Assembly: GCA_041690255.1 (NCBI GenBank) | Contig: JAWLHU010000005.1 | Coordinates: 310,001 to 374,000, forward strand | DNA from: JAWLHU01 sp041690255 | GTDB taxonomy: Bacteria; Bacillota; Sulfobacillia; Symbiobacteriales; Symbiobacteriaceae | Reading direction: 5' to 3' | Length of the DNA: 64,000 bases | In this document: positions 44,767 through 53,919 of the stretch, one piece after another | Layout of the letters: each line of letters begins with the position of its first letter | How positions within the stretch are numbered: the first letter of the stretch is position 1 | The notes under the pieces: generated by a model | What the model saw: the letters and a program-made list of their open reading frames with translations, nothing else | Told to the model about the DNA's origin: nothing | Databases searched by the model: none | Program-made: the position numbers and the translations under genes

Positions 44767-45477
44767 CTATGGCATCAGCCTGGTCACACGGGACCAGTAC
44801 GACGGATGATGGCTCACCCCGACCACCCGCCATCTGCCAGGCGCTCGCAGGGTCTCATCCACCAGCCCCTTTACACCGGCGGTGCAGGCATTGATGATCA
44901 GCGCAGGGTGGTAGGAGCGAATCCGGTCCAGGAAGGCCTGTTCAAAGACCCGAACCCCATCCATCTCAGATGTGTAGAGCGCCTTCCAGACCGCATCCCG
45001 CACAGCAGTCTGAACGCCGGACTGGTAGGCGGGCTGCATGAGACGATGAAGGCTGGTCTGGAACTGGATCGGGTTGGCCAGGATGATGTCGCCGGCGGTT
45101 ACGCCCGCCTCGCTTAACAGCCGGGGGAGCTGATTGAGGAGCCGGGTCTTGGAGGCAGGCTTCTGCAGGGGGGCGATCGGCATATAGGAAGGGCCATATT
45201 CGTGTTGATGGGGTGATTCCAGGATGATCACGATAGCGCCTGGTCGCACCGGACGGTTGCTGCTGCCGGGCGGGAGGAGTTCGCCGTCCCGCCAGACGTA
45301 GCGGATTTCATCTTTTACGGCCCGGCTGTAGTGGAACTGGGTGCTAGGGATCAGGATCCGGCCGTCCTCTCTGAACTCGGGCCGGAGCGCGTCCCACTGG
45401 CGTGAACCGCTGAGCAGTTCGATCGTGAAGGGGCGGCCCCGGGTCAACTCGACCGGCATGGTCACCTGGTAGCGCAT
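44767..45477 (-). CDS. Protein of unknown function
   Basis: 236 residues from ATG 45477, behind GAGGAGAG. Not recognised. Soluble alpha/beta, with LESPHQHEYG near residue 93, ILANPIQFQTSLHR near residue 140 and IINACTAGVKG near residue 205. The motif spacing recalls uracil-DNA-glycosylase-like folds (a loop, a DxxP/NP loop, a late Ser/His loop), but this is only an impression. It stands alone between the collagen-like gene and the yicC operon. Confidence 0.55.
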   Translation of the reverse strand: MRYQVTMPVELTRGRPFTIELLSGSRQWDALRPEFREDGRILIPSTQFHYSRAVKDEIRYVWRDGELLPPGSSNRPVRPGAIVIILESPHQHEYGPSYMPIAPLQKPASKTRLLNQLPRLLSEAGVTAGDIILANPIQFQTSLHRLMQPAYQSGVQTAVRDAVWKALYTSEMDGVRVFEQAFLDRIRSYHPALIINACTAGVKGLVDETLRAPGRWRVVGVSHHPSYWSRVTRLMP

Positions 45478-45716
45478 CGACACTCTCCTCTGTGGACTCG
45501 TCCGCTTCAGGTTCAACGGGCCGGTTCCCATTCCCTGCGCGCTTGGGCGGCTTGCTGCAGATTGCCCGACCTGAGAATCTACCGAGGCAGAACTGGAAAT
45601 AGTAGAAGGAAGGCTTGGCCCCGATCCCGAAGAATGGAAAGGTGAAGTAGTCACGGAAGGCCCGGGCGCGTGCTTCGGCAGCGCCCGTTCGCCGCATGAA
45701 GGAGGTCCCTGATCGC

Positions 45717-46595
45717 ATGGTTCGCAGCATGACCGGCTTCGGCCGGGGCGAGGCGACCGGTCAGCCCGGTAAGATCACGGTCGAAATGAAAGCGGTCAAC
45801 CACCGGTTCTCCGAGGTGGTCTTCCGTATGCCCCGGCAGTTCAATGTCCACGAGGAGCCGGCCAAGAAGCTGATCCTGGGCCAGGTGACCCGCGGCCGGG
45901 TCGATGTCTTTATCTCCTGGGAGGCAGCGGCGAGTGCCAAGGGCGTGAAGGTTGACAAGGAACTGGCACTGGCGTATCATAATGCCTTGAAAGAGCTAGG
46001 GGAAGAGATCGGGAGCAAATCGGAGCTATCGCTCGATACTCTGGCCAGACTGCCCGATGTTCTCTCCATTCAGGAGGGGTCAGTCTCCGACGAGGAGGTC
46101 TGGGCCGTCCTGGAACCTGCTCTTACGGCCGCGCTCACCAACCTGATCGCCATGCGTGAGCGGGAGGGGGCGACCCTGGTCCAGGACCTCACCGAGCGGC
46201 TCGACAAGATCGAGTCCTTCCGCGAGGCATCGGCCGAGCGGGCCCCGCAGGTGGTGGTGGAGTACCGGGACCGGCTGACCAAGCGACTGGAGGAGCTGTT
46301 GCCCCAGGGCAACCACGTCGATCCCCAGCGGCTCGCACAGGAGGTTGCGGTCTTCGCCGACCGGGCCGATGTATCGGAGGAGATCCAGCGGCTGGGCAGC
46401 CACATCGCCCAGTTCCGTGCCGCCCTGACCGAGGGCGAAGCGATTGGCCGGAAGCTCGACTTCCTGGTCCAGGAGCTGGGTCGAGAGGTGAACACGATTG
46501 GTTCCAAGGCGAACGACGCCTCCATGACCGCCGGTGTCGTGGCGGCGAAGAGCGAGCTGGAAAAGATCCGGGAGCAGGTTCAGAATATCGAGTAG
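45717..46595 (+). CDS. yicC: YicC-family endoribonuclease
   Basis: 292 residues from ATG 45717, after AAGGAGG. The N-terminus MVRSMTGFGRGEA is the family signature, and the C-terminal DUF1732 region reads KLDFLVQELGREVNTIGSKAND. YicC/YloC proteins are Mg2+-dependent endoribonucleases. It leads the conserved Firmicutes cluster yicC-remA-gmk-rpoZ-coaBC-priA, which is intact here. Confidence 0.95.
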   Translation: MVRSMTGFGRGEATGQPGKITVEMKAVNHRFSEVVFRMPRQFNVHEEPAKKLILGQVTRGRVDVFISWEAAASAKGVKVDKELALAYHNALKELGEEIGSKSELSLDTLARLPDVLSIQEGSVSDEEVWAVLEPALTAALTNLIAMREREGATLVQDLTERLDKIESFREASAERAPQVVVEYRDRLTKRLEELLPQGNHVDPQRLAQEVAVFADRADVSEEIQRLGSHIAQFRAALTEGEAIGRKLDFLVQELGREVNTIGSKANDASMTAGVVAAKSELEKIREQVQNIE

Positions 46596-46638
46596 CCTTA
46601 TCGAACGCAGATTCGACAACCTTGGGGGGGCTCCGGCT

Positions 46639-46914
46639 GTGGAGATCAAGTTGGTCAACATCGGCTTCGGGAACATCGTGTCGGCGAACCGGATTGTGGC
46701 GATTGTCAGCCCGGAATCTGCTCCGATCAAGCGGATCATCACCGAGGCACGGGACCGCGGGGTCCTGATCGATGCCACGTACGGCCGCCGTACCCGGGCC
46801 GTGGTGATCACCGACTCGGATCATGTGGTGCTCTCGGCGGTTCAGCCCGAGACCGTGGCCCATCGGTTGACATCCAAGGAGTCGACCGTCACCAACGAGG
46901 AAGAGGACGAATAG
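46639..46914 (+). CDS. remA: RemA/DUF370 regulatory protein
   Basis: 91 residues from GTG 46639. It matches the RemA family: VNIGFGNIVSANRIVAIVSPESAPIKR, GVLIDATYGRRTRAVVI and SDHVVLSA. RemA is a non-canonical ring-forming DNA-binding protein that in Bacillus activates biofilm matrix and osmoprotection genes. Its place between yicC and gmk is conserved. A 10-residue acidic tail extends past the usual end. Confidence 0.94.
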   Translation: MEIKLVNIGFGNIVSANRIVAIVSPESAPIKRIITEARDRGVLIDATYGRRTRAVVITDSDHVVLSAVQPETVAHRLTSKESTVTNEEEDE

Positions 46915-46919
46915 TCAAC

Positions 46920-47549
46920 ATGCCTTCGAATGCCAAAGGTCTCCTGATCGTCGTCACGGGGCCCTCCGCGGTGGGAAAGGGCACGATCTGTCGTGCGCTA
47001 CTGCAGGAGGCCCCGGATATCCGTTTCTCCGTCTCCTGCACCACCCGACCGATCCGACCTGGCGAGCAGCATGGGGTGGAGTATTTCTTCCTCTCCCGTG
47101 AGGAGTTCCAGCACCGGATCGAGGCGGGGGAGCTATTGGAATGGGCCGAGGTCTACGGCAACTACTATGGCACCCCTCGTGCATATGTAGATGAAGTGAC
47201 CGATCAAGGGCAAGATGTGATCCTGGACATCGACCGGGTCGGGGCACGTGCCGTGCGCGAGACCTACCCCGGTGCCGTTTCGGTCTTCGTGATCCCACCC
47301 TCCATGGAGGCGCTCCGGAAGCGGATCGCCGCCCGGGGCACCGAGTCCCCGGAAGCGGTGCAGCGCCGGCTGAATGAGGCCCCGGAATGGATCCGGGAGG
47401 GCCTCACCTATGATTACGTGATTGTCAATGACGACCTGAGCCGTGCTGTGCAGACCCTGAAGGCGGTCATCTCCGCCGAGAAGGCCCGCACCGTGCGGGG
47501 CGGGGCCGCCTTGATACAGACCCTGCTCGTGAAGGGAGCGTTGGAGTAG
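46920..47549 (+). CDS. gmk: Guanylate kinase
   Basis: 209 residues. It phosphorylates GMP and dGMP with ATP. P-loop GPSAVGKG near residue 15, the GMP-binding signature SCTTRPIRPGEQHGVEYFF, and the Y-G-T-P motif (YYGTP). The tail is slightly longer than in E. coli. It lies 5 bases after remA and is followed by rpoZ after 1 base. Confidence 0.96.
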   Translation: MPSNAKGLLIVVTGPSAVGKGTICRALLQEAPDIRFSVSCTTRPIRPGEQHGVEYFFLSREEFQHRIEAGELLEWAEVYGNYYGTPRAYVDEVTDQGQDVILDIDRVGARAVRETYPGAVSVFVIPPSMEALRKRIAARGTESPEAVQRRLNEAPEWIREGLTYDYVIVNDDLSRAVQTLKAVISAEKARTVRGGAALIQTLLVKGALE

Positions 47550-47550
47550 C

Positions 47551-47760
47551 ATGATTAAGCCATCTCTTGACCAGCTCATGGAGAAGGTTGACTCGAAGTA
47601 TACCCTCGTGATCATCGGGGCCCGCCGGGGCCGCGACCTGCAGGCGGGCAAGCCGAAGCTGGTCGACTCGAAGTCCAACAAGCCGGTCACCGTCGCCCTC
47701 GAGGAACTGGTCGCAACCAAGCTCTTCTTCGAGCGTGGCAAGTCGACCCCTCGGGGCTAA
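47551..47760 (+). CDS. rpoZ: DNA-directed RNA polymerase omega subunit
   Basis: 69 residues: MIKPSLDQLMEKVDSKYTLVIIGARRGRDL carries the omega core, with KPVTVALEELVATK at the C-terminal side. Omega assists assembly of beta-prime. Its position after gmk is standard in Firmicutes. Confidence 0.94.
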   Translation: MIKPSLDQLMEKVDSKYTLVIIGARRGRDLQAGKPKLVDSKSNKPVTVALEELVATKLFFERGKSTPRG

Positions 47761-47790
47761 GCCGCAACCGCAGATGGCATTCGCCCCAGC

Positions 47791-47820
47791 AGGGCGCCCG
47801 GAGCCCGGGCGCCCTCTTCG
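47791..47820 (+). terminator. Hairpin between rpoZ and coaBC
   Basis: An 11-bp stem (AGGGCGCCCGG / CCGGGCGCCCT) with a 3-base loop and CTTC after it. The T-run is poor, so partial termination or attenuation inside the operon is likely. Confidence 0.6.
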
Positions 47821-47847
47821 CATCCTCCTCGAAGGGAGCCGATAGCT

Positions 47848-49047
47848 ATGCTCCAACGCAAGACGGTCCTCCTCGGTGTCAGTGGCGGAATCGCCGCCTA
47901 CAAGGCGGTGGAGATCTGCTCCCGGCTGGTGAAGCAGGGGGCGAAGGTCCACGTCCTCATGACCCCTGCAGCTACCCGCCTGGTAGCCCCCTTGACCTTC
48001 CAGGCCATCTCGGGTAACCCGGTCAAGGTGGAGATCCTGGGCGAGCAGATCCACGGCCATGTCGACCATGTCACCCTGACCCACCAGGCCGATCTGCTGA
48101 TCATCGCCCCGGCCACGGCCAACACGATCGCCAACCTGGCCGGCGGGCACGCCGGTGATTGGATCACCGTGACCGCCCTGGGCGTTCAGTGTCCGGTCCT
48201 CGTCGTCCCGGCCATGGAGGCGGAGATGTACGCCAACCCGATCACCCAGCGGAATCTCCAGACGCTCGCCGACCTGGGCTGGAAGCTCATGGAGCCGGTG
48301 GAGGGGCGGCTCGCCTCGGGCCTCATGGGCAAGGGGCGGCTGCCGGAGCCGGCCCAGATTGTCGAGGAGGCCCTGGACCTCCTCCGATCCAAGCCCCAGG
48401 ACCTCGCGGGCAAGCGGGTGCTGGTCACCGCCGGTACCACCCGAGAGCCCTTCGATCCGGTCCGGTTCATTGGGAACCGCTCCACCGGGAAGATGGGGTA
48501 CGCCATCGCCGAGGCGGCTCGGAACCGCGGCGCCCAGGTGGTCCTGGTCAGCGGCCCCTCACCCCTGACCCCACCGCCGGGCGTCCAGTTCGTCGCGATC
48601 GAGTCCTGCCTCGATCTCCTGGACGCCTGCCAGACGCACTTCCCCGCGGCCGATATCACCATTGCCGCTGCGGCCCCGGCCGACTACCGGCCCGCCGAGG
48701 TCGCCCCGGAGAAGATCAAGAAAGCCGGGGATCAGGTCACGATTACCCTGGTGAAGAACCCGGACGTGATCGCCACCCTGGGCAAGCAGAAGCGGCCCGG
48801 GCAGGTGACCATCGCCTTCGCGGCGGAGACCGAGAAGGTTACCGAGCACGCCCGGCAGAAGCTGGTCGCAAAGAACGTCGACTTTGTCGTCGCTAACGAC
48901 GTGACAGCGGCCGGGGCCGGCTTCGGCACCGATACGAACAGGGTTACGTTTGTCGATGCTGCCGGTGTCGAGGAGGTGCCGCTCATGACCAAGCGGGAGG
49001 TCTCCGACCGGATTTTGGACAGGGCGGTGACGCTACTTGGCCGCTGA
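47848..49047 (+). CDS. coaBC: Bifunctional phosphopantothenoylcysteine decarboxylase / phosphopantothenate-cysteine ligase
   Basis: 399 residues. The N-terminal CoaC flavoprotein half (GVSGGIAAYKAVEI, PAMEAEMY) decarboxylates 4'-phosphopantothenoylcysteine. The C-terminal CoaB half (AGTTREPFDPVRFIGNRSTGKMG, AAAPADYRP, KIKK) joins phosphopantothenate and cysteine using CTP. It makes 4'-phosphopantetheine for CoA. The gene ends inside the start of priA. Confidence 0.96.
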   Translation: MLQRKTVLLGVSGGIAAYKAVEICSRLVKQGAKVHVLMTPAATRLVAPLTFQAISGNPVKVEILGEQIHGHVDHVTLTHQADLLIIAPATANTIANLAGGHAGDWITVTALGVQCPVLVVPAMEAEMYANPITQRNLQTLADLGWKLMEPVEGRLASGLMGKGRLPEPAQIVEEALDLLRSKPQDLAGKRVLVTAGTTREPFDPVRFIGNRSTGKMGYAIAEAARNRGAQVVLVSGPSPLTPPPGVQFVAIESCLDLLDACQTHFPAADITIAAAAPADYRPAEVAPEKIKKAGDQVTITLVKNPDVIATLGKQKRPGQVTIAFAAETEKVTEHARQKLVAKNVDFVVANDVTAAGAGFGTDTNRVTFVDAAGVEEVPLMTKREVSDRILDRAVTLLGR

Positions 49048-51286
49048 GCTGGGACAGGTGGCGGTCGATGTGACCGCCGAGGGGACGGACAAGCTCTTCA
49101 CCTACACGGTGCCGGCGAACCTGGCGGGGCGGCTGACGCCCGGCCAGTGGGTCCGCGTCCCCTTCGGCCCCCGCCGCCTCGTCGGGCTCTATGTCGGCCC
49201 GGCCGCCCAGCCGCCTGAGGGGATTCGACAGCTCAAAGAGATCACCGGGGTGCTGCCCGATATCCCGCCGATTCCAGCCACCCTGGTGCAACTGGCCCGC
49301 TGGACTGCCGAGCGGTACCTCTCCACCTTCCCGGCCGCCCTCCGGCTCCTCCTGCCCGCCGAGGCCCGGCGCCAGGAGGTGACCACGCTGAAGATCACCA
49401 CCTACCGGCTCGCTCTGGAAGATGTCGAGCCGGTGATCCAGCAGGTCCGGAAGCGGGCCCCCCGCCAGGCCGAGCTGTTGGGCTACATGGCCCAGCGGGG
49501 CGGGCAGGCAACAAGGCCCGAGCTGCTGCAGGCACTGGGGGACTCGATCGACGGGCCGATCAAGGTCGCCCTCACAAAGGGCTGGCTGGTGGCCGGCGCG
49601 GTGCAGCGGCGGCGGGACCCCTTCGGCGGGGAGCGGGTGGAGGCGAAGGCCCCGCCCACACTCACCCCGGAGCAGGCCCAGGCGCTCCAGTCGATCCGGC
49701 AGGAGTTGATCGCCCCGCCCGGCTTCCGGCAGCCGGTGCTGATCCACGGCGTGACCGGTTCGGGCAAGACCGAGCTGTACCTGAGGGCGATCCAGGCGGT
49801 GCGGGAGCTGGGCAAGCAGGCGATCTGCCTGGTGCCCGAGATCTCGCTCACCCCGCAGATGATCCAGCGCTTCCGCTCCCGCTTCGGCGGCGAGGTGGCG
49901 GTCCTCCATTCCGCCCTCTCCGCCGGCGAGAAGTTTGACGAATGGCAGCGGATCCGGCGCGGGGAGGTCACGATTGCCGTCGGCGCCCGCTCCGCCATCT
50001 TCGCCCCCTTCGAGCAGATCGGCCTTATCATCATCGATGAGGAGCATGAGCAGTCCTACAAGCAGGATTCGCCGGCGCCATCCTACCACGCCCGGGAGGT
50101 TGCGGCGGAGCGCTGCCGCCTGGAGGATGCCCTCCTGGTGCTCGGCTCTGCCACCCCGGCCCTCGAGTCCTTCCACAAGGCCTCCACCGGGGAGTACCGG
50201 CTCGTCTCCCTGGATTACCGGGTCGACAACCGGCCCATGCCAGCCGTGAATCTTGTCGATATGCGGGAGGAGTTGCGGACGGGCAACCGCTCGATCTTCT
50301 CCGGCACCCTTCAGATGGCCCTGGATCAGACCATGGCGGCGGGGGAGCAGGCGATTCTCTTTCTGAACCGTCGCGGTTATAATACGTTTATCATGTGCCG
50401 GTCCTGTGGTGAGGCGGTCGAGTGCCCGAACTGTGCCGTGGCCATGACCTACCACCTCGGCGATGACCACCTGGCCTGTCACTACTGCGATCACCGGACC
50501 CGGGTCCCCACCGTCTGCCCCAACTGCCAGTCCAAGGCGATCCGCCACATGGGCGCCGGGACGGAGCGGGTGGAGGAGGAGCTGCGAAAGCTCTACCCGA
50601 CCATGCGGATCGCCCGTATGGATGTGGACACAACCAGGAGAAAGGGCTCGCATGCCGCCATTCTCAAGCAGTTTGCCGACCACAGGGTAGATGTGCTCGT
50701 CGGCACCCAGATGATCGCCAAGGGGCTCGATTTTCCAGATGTGACCCTGGTCGGGGTGATCCTGGCCGACACGTCGATCAACCTGCCGGACTTCCGGGCG
50801 GCGGAGCGGACCTTCCAACTGGTCACCCAGGTGGCGGGCCGGGCCGGCCGGGGGCTGAAGCCGGGGCGTGTCCTCGTCCAGACGTACCAGCCCGACCACC
50901 GGTCCCTGCTGGCGGCCATCGAGCACGACTATCACACCTTCTACCGGGAGGAGATCGCCTTCCGGAAGGAGCTGGACTACCCGCCCTTCGCCCACATGAT
51001 CCACCTGGTGACCAGCGGCGAGGAGGAGGCGGCGGTCATGACCACTGCCGAGGCCATCCAGCAGTTGCTGGTCCAGCACCGCTTCAGCGGGACGATCCTC
51101 GGCCCGGCCCCGGCCCCCCTGGCCAAGCTGCGGGGCCGCCACCGGCATCATCTCGTGCTGAAGGGCGATTCGATCGAGCAGATGGCCCGGGAGGTCCGGA
51201 TCGCCTTCGCATCGGCCGCCGGCAAATGGCGCAAGGGGCGCGATGTCTCCCTCAGTGTCGATGTCGATCCACTGAGTATCCTGTAG
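49037..51286 (+). CDS. priA: Primosomal protein N' (replication restart helicase)
   Basis: 749 residues from TTG 49037, overlapping the coaBC stop by 11 bases. 3'BD domain at the N-terminus, Walker A (GVTGSGKTELYL, about residue 237), DEEH box (IIIDEEHEQSYKQD), and the zinc-binding cysteines between the helicase lobes (CRSCGEAVECPNC, CHYCDHRTRVPTVCPNC). It reloads the replisome at stalled forks. Full length for the family. Confidence 0.96.
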   Translation: MAAELGQVAVDVTAEGTDKLFTYTVPANLAGRLTPGQWVRVPFGPRRLVGLYVGPAAQPPEGIRQLKEITGVLPDIPPIPATLVQLARWTAERYLSTFPAALRLLLPAEARRQEVTTLKITTYRLALEDVEPVIQQVRKRAPRQAELLGYMAQRGGQATRPELLQALGDSIDGPIKVALTKGWLVAGAVQRRRDPFGGERVEAKAPPTLTPEQAQALQSIRQELIAPPGFRQPVLIHGVTGSGKTELYLRAIQAVRELGKQAICLVPEISLTPQMIQRFRSRFGGEVAVLHSALSAGEKFDEWQRIRRGEVTIAVGARSAIFAPFEQIGLIIIDEEHEQSYKQDSPAPSYHAREVAAERCRLEDALLVLGSATPALESFHKASTGEYRLVSLDYRVDNRPMPAVNLVDMREELRTGNRSIFSGTLQMALDQTMAAGEQAILFLNRRGYNTFIMCRSCGEAVECPNCAVAMTYHLGDDHLACHYCDHRTRVPTVCPNCQSKAIRHMGAGTERVEEELRKLYPTMRIARMDVDTTRRKGSHAAILKQFADHRVDVLVGTQMIAKGLDFPDVTLVGVILADTSINLPDFRAAERTFQLVTQVAGRAGRGLKPGRVLVQTYQPDHRSLLAAIEHDYHTFYREEIAFRKELDYPPFAHMIHLVTSGEEEAAVMTTAEAIQQLLVQHRFSGTILGPAPAPLAKLRGRHRHHLVLKGDSIEQMAREVRIAFASAAGKWRKGRDVSLSVDVDPLSIL

Positions 51287-51308
51287 AATTCTGGAGGGTT
51301 AGTACGAT

Positions 51309-51899
51309 ATGGCGATTCTTCCGATTGTCCTGGATCCGGCAGATGTCCTGCGTAAGAAGGCGAAGCCGGTCCAGAAGGTAAATGCCTCGCTCCGCCAACT
51401 GCTCGACGACATGGCGGAGACCATGTACGCCGCCCCCGGCGTCGGCCTGGCCGGCCCCCAGGTGGGGGTCTCCAAGCGGATCGTCGTCATCGATCCGCAC
51501 GATGACGAGACCGGTCTGATCCAGTTGATCAACCCGGAGATCGTCCACGCCGAGGGCTGGGTGAAGGGGGCCGAGGGCTGCCTCTCGATCCCGGGGTACG
51601 TGGGCGACGTCTACCGTTACGAACGAATCAAGGTGGTGGCGCTCGACCGGAACGGCCGCAAGGCCTACTACGACGTCGAGGGCTGGCTGGCCCGGATCTT
51701 CCAGCATGAGATCGATCATCTGGATGGCATCCTCTACACCGACAAGTGCTCCAACCTCCGCGAGGTCGCCCCGGGTGAGGAGGAGGAAGTGGAGATGGCG
51801 GAGGCTGCCGCCGCCGACCAGGCCGAGGGGTCGGCGCGGGAGGGCGCACCCGCCGAGGCCGCCGCCCCGGAAGGTGACGCCGGCGAAAAGGGGGAGTAA
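51309..51899 (+). CDS. def: Peptide deformylase
   Basis: 196 residues behind GGAGGG. The three metal motifs are clear: GVGLAGPQVGV, EGCLSIPG and QHEIDHLDG. It removes the formyl group from nascent N-formylmethionine, and the gene for the enzyme adding that group (fmt) follows 3 bases later. A roughly 40-residue Ala/Glu/Gly-rich tail (EEEEVEMAEAAAADQ) goes beyond the usual C-terminus; its role is unknown. Confidence 0.96.
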   Translation: MAILPIVLDPADVLRKKAKPVQKVNASLRQLLDDMAETMYAAPGVGLAGPQVGVSKRIVVIDPHDDETGLIQLINPEIVHAEGWVKGAEGCLSIPGYVGDVYRYERIKVVALDRNGRKAYYDVEGWLARIFQHEIDHLDGILYTDKCSNLREVAPGEEEEVEMAEAAAADQAEGSAREGAPAEAAAPEGDAGEKGE

Positions 51900-51902
51900 G
51901 GC

Positions 51903-52853
51903 TTGCTGAAGATCCTCTTCATGGGCACCCCCGACTTCGCCGCCGAGTCGCTGAAGGCCCTGCTGGCCGCCGGCTACCCGGTGGTCGGCGTCGTGACCCA
52001 GCCCGACAAGCCGGTGGGGCGGGGCGGCAAGGTGAGGTACTCGCCGGTCAAGGAGATCGCACTGGCCCACGACCTGCCCCTCTTCCAGCCGAAGCGGGTC
52101 CGGCGGCCCGAGGTCATCGAACAGTTGAAGGCGCTGGGCGCCGATCTGACGGTGGTTGTCGCCTTTGGGCAGATCCTGTCGAAGGAGGCGCTGGAGATCA
52201 GCCCCCTCGGCTCGGTCAACGTCCACGGCTCGATCCTGCCCCGCTGGCGCGGCGCGGCCCCCATCCAGCGCGCGATCATGGCCGGCGATGCCGAGCATGG
52301 GGTCACCACCATGTGGATGGATGAGGGCATGGACACCGGCGATATGTGCTTGATCGGCCGGACCCCGATCACGCCGGATGACACCGGCGGCTCGATCCAC
52401 GACCGGCTGGCCGCCATGGGCGCCGAACTGATCGTGGAGACGGTGAAGCAGATCGAGGCGGGGACCGCCCCGCGGATCCCGCAGCCCGCCGATGGCGTCA
52501 CCCACGCCGCCAAACTGGAGCGGCAGGATGAGCAGATCGACTGGTCCCGACCGGCGCGTGACCTCTTCAACCAGATCCGGGCGCTCAGCCCGTGGCCCGG
52601 GGCGTATTCGGTCGGGCCGAAGGGCATCCTGAAGATATGGAAGGCCAGTGTGGCAGAGGGGGCGGAACCGGGCGCCGAGCCGGGTACCGTGGTCGGTCTC
52701 GTCAAGCGGGAGGGCTTCCTCGTCGCCACGGGTGATGGCGCCCTGCTGATCCGGGAGGTCCAGCCGCCGGGCAAGGGGCGCATGGAGGCCCAGGCGTTCA
52801 TCAACGGCGGGGGCGTCCAGGTGGGCACTCGCTTCACCGGTGAGGATTTTTAG
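51903..52853 (+). CDS. fmt: Methionyl-tRNA formyltransferase
   Basis: 316 residues from TTG 51903. FMGTPDFAAESL at the N-terminus and the formyl-transfer region with NVHGSILPRWRGAAPIQRA, followed by the C-terminal tRNA-binding domain. It formylates Met-tRNA(fMet) with 10-formyl-THF. It forms a unit with def. Confidence 0.96.
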   Translation: MLKILFMGTPDFAAESLKALLAAGYPVVGVVTQPDKPVGRGGKVRYSPVKEIALAHDLPLFQPKRVRRPEVIEQLKALGADLTVVVAFGQILSKEALEISPLGSVNVHGSILPRWRGAAPIQRAIMAGDAEHGVTTMWMDEGMDTGDMCLIGRTPITPDDTGGSIHDRLAAMGAELIVETVKQIEAGTAPRIPQPADGVTHAAKLERQDEQIDWSRPARDLFNQIRALSPWPGAYSVGPKGILKIWKASVAEGAEPGAEPGTVVGLVKREGFLVATGDGALLIREVQPPGKGRMEAQAFINGGGVQVGTRFTGEDF

Positions 52854-52909
52854 TGGGTAGGCCGAACCTTTTTCCCACGACGGCACATCTCAACTGATAG
52901 AAAACCGTA

Positions 52910-52938
52910 ATCTAGACCGTCAGGGAGGGTTATCTAGA
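52910..52938. promoter_or_regulatory. Two ATCTAGA sites flanking the ribosome site of the Zn protease
   Basis: ATCTAGA at 52910-52916 and again at 52932-52938, 22 bases apart on one face of the helix, with GGGAGGG between. The second overlaps the start codon. They may be operator half-sites or form an RNA hairpin masking the ribosome site. Confidence 0.3.
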
Positions 52939-53636
52939 TGTTCTTCTGGGATCCTACCTTTATCTTTCTGATTCCGGCGATGCTCCTGGTCATGTGGGCC
53001 CAGGCTCGGGTCCGCGGCTCCTTCAACGAGTGGTCCAGGGTCGGTACTCGCTCCGGCGTCACCGCTGCGCAGGTCGCCCGGGATATCCTCGACAAGCATG
53101 GCCTGACCGACATTCCTGTGGAGTACGTGCGGGGGACGCTATCGGACCACTACGATCCGAAGGCGAAGGTGGTGCGGCTCTCCGACTCCACCTACCACTC
53201 CAACTCGATCGCGGCGATCGGCGTGGCGGCCCATGAGGTGGGCCATGCCCTCCAGCACGAGCATGCCTACGTGCCCCTGCATATGCGGAACCTGATCTGG
53301 CCCGTCGCCCGGATTGGCGACAGCCTCGGCCCGTTCATCGTGATCCTCGGCCTGATCTTCGGAGGCGGATGGGGTCCGGCGGTCATGGACTTCGGCATCC
53401 TGATCTTCACCGTGGCGGTCGGCTTCTACCTGGTCACCCTGCCGGTGGAGTTCAACGCCTCCAGCCGGGCGGTGGAGATCCTGGAGACCGGCGGCTACAT
53501 GACGGTGGATGAGGTCAAGGGGGCTCGTAAGGTCCTGAACGCCGCCGCTCTGACCTACGTGGCCGCTGCCGCCGCCTCGGTCTCGCAGCTGATCCGCCTG
53601 CTCTTCCTGCGGGGCATGTCCCGCAGCGACGACTAA
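52938..53636 (+). CDS. Membrane zinc metallopeptidase (YugP-like)
   Basis: 232 residues. A hydrophobic N-terminal helix, then the HEVGHALQHEH zinc site near residue 98 with flanking membrane helices, and the pattern FNASSRAVEILE that supplies the third ligand region. This is the neutral Zn_peptidase_2 family (PF04298-type). Its substrate is unknown, probably misfolded or signalling membrane proteins. It has its own leader and terminator. Confidence 0.88.
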   Translation: MFFWDPTFIFLIPAMLLVMWAQARVRGSFNEWSRVGTRSGVTAAQVARDILDKHGLTDIPVEYVRGTLSDHYDPKAKVVRLSDSTYHSNSIAAIGVAAHEVGHALQHEHAYVPLHMRNLIWPVARIGDSLGPFIVILGLIFGGGWGPAVMDFGILIFTVAVGFYLVTLPVEFNASSRAVEILETGGYMTVDEVKGARKVLNAAALTYVAAAAASVSQLIRLLFLRGMSRSDD

Positions 53637-53647
53637 GCGCATAGGGA

Positions 53648-53682
53648 ACGGGGCCGTCCTTCAGTCAGGACGGCCCCGTTTG
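53648..53682 (+). terminator. Terminator after the YugP-like gene
   Basis: A perfect 13-bp stem (ACGGGGCCGTCCT / AGGACGGCCCCGT), six-base loop, followed by TTG. It also separates this gene from a converging minus-strand gene. Confidence 0.75.
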
Positions 53683-53694
53683 CGTGCCAGCCTG

Positions 53695-53919
53695 TCACCG
53701 CGGGTCGGGGGCGCTGAAGGTCCGGGTCGGGTCGGCCAGGTTGTTCGCCGTCTCGCTGAAAGCGGCGGAGCCCAGGGCGCCGGGCACGCCGGCGGCGCTG
53801 GTCAGGCCGAGCATGCCTGCGTTGGGGACAGAGGCGCCCCGCTGGACGGCCTGCCTCTGCTCTGGCGTCGCCTGGGCGTCGGGCCGGTCCATGCCATGCA
53901 TGTTCAGTTGGTGGGTCAT
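53695..53919 (-). CDS. Small hydrophilic protein of unknown function (downstream gene of a pair)
   Basis: 74 residues from ATG 53919, overlapping the stop of the preceding small gene (ATGA). Rich in Ala, Asn, Gln and Met (HMGMDR-like start MTHQLNMHGMDR), then GALGSAAFSETANNLADPTRTF. No known domain. The Ala/Asn/Gln content and lack of structure recall small acid-soluble spore proteins, without a specific motif. Confidence 0.5.
   Translation of the reverse strand: MTHQLNMHGMDRPDAQATPEQRQAVQRGASVPNAGMLGLTSAAGVPGALGSAAFSETANNLADPTRTFSAPDPR

Noticed and set aside
45480..45716. Minus-strand extension of the unknown gene and a separate aromatic-rich frame
   Set aside because: Low-complexity Ser/Thr and frame-dependent sequence, no ribosome site for either. 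The ATG at 45477 has a good one.
48983..51151. 722-codon minus-strand open frame opposite priA
   Set aside because: Antisense shadow of priA, with no motifs of its own.
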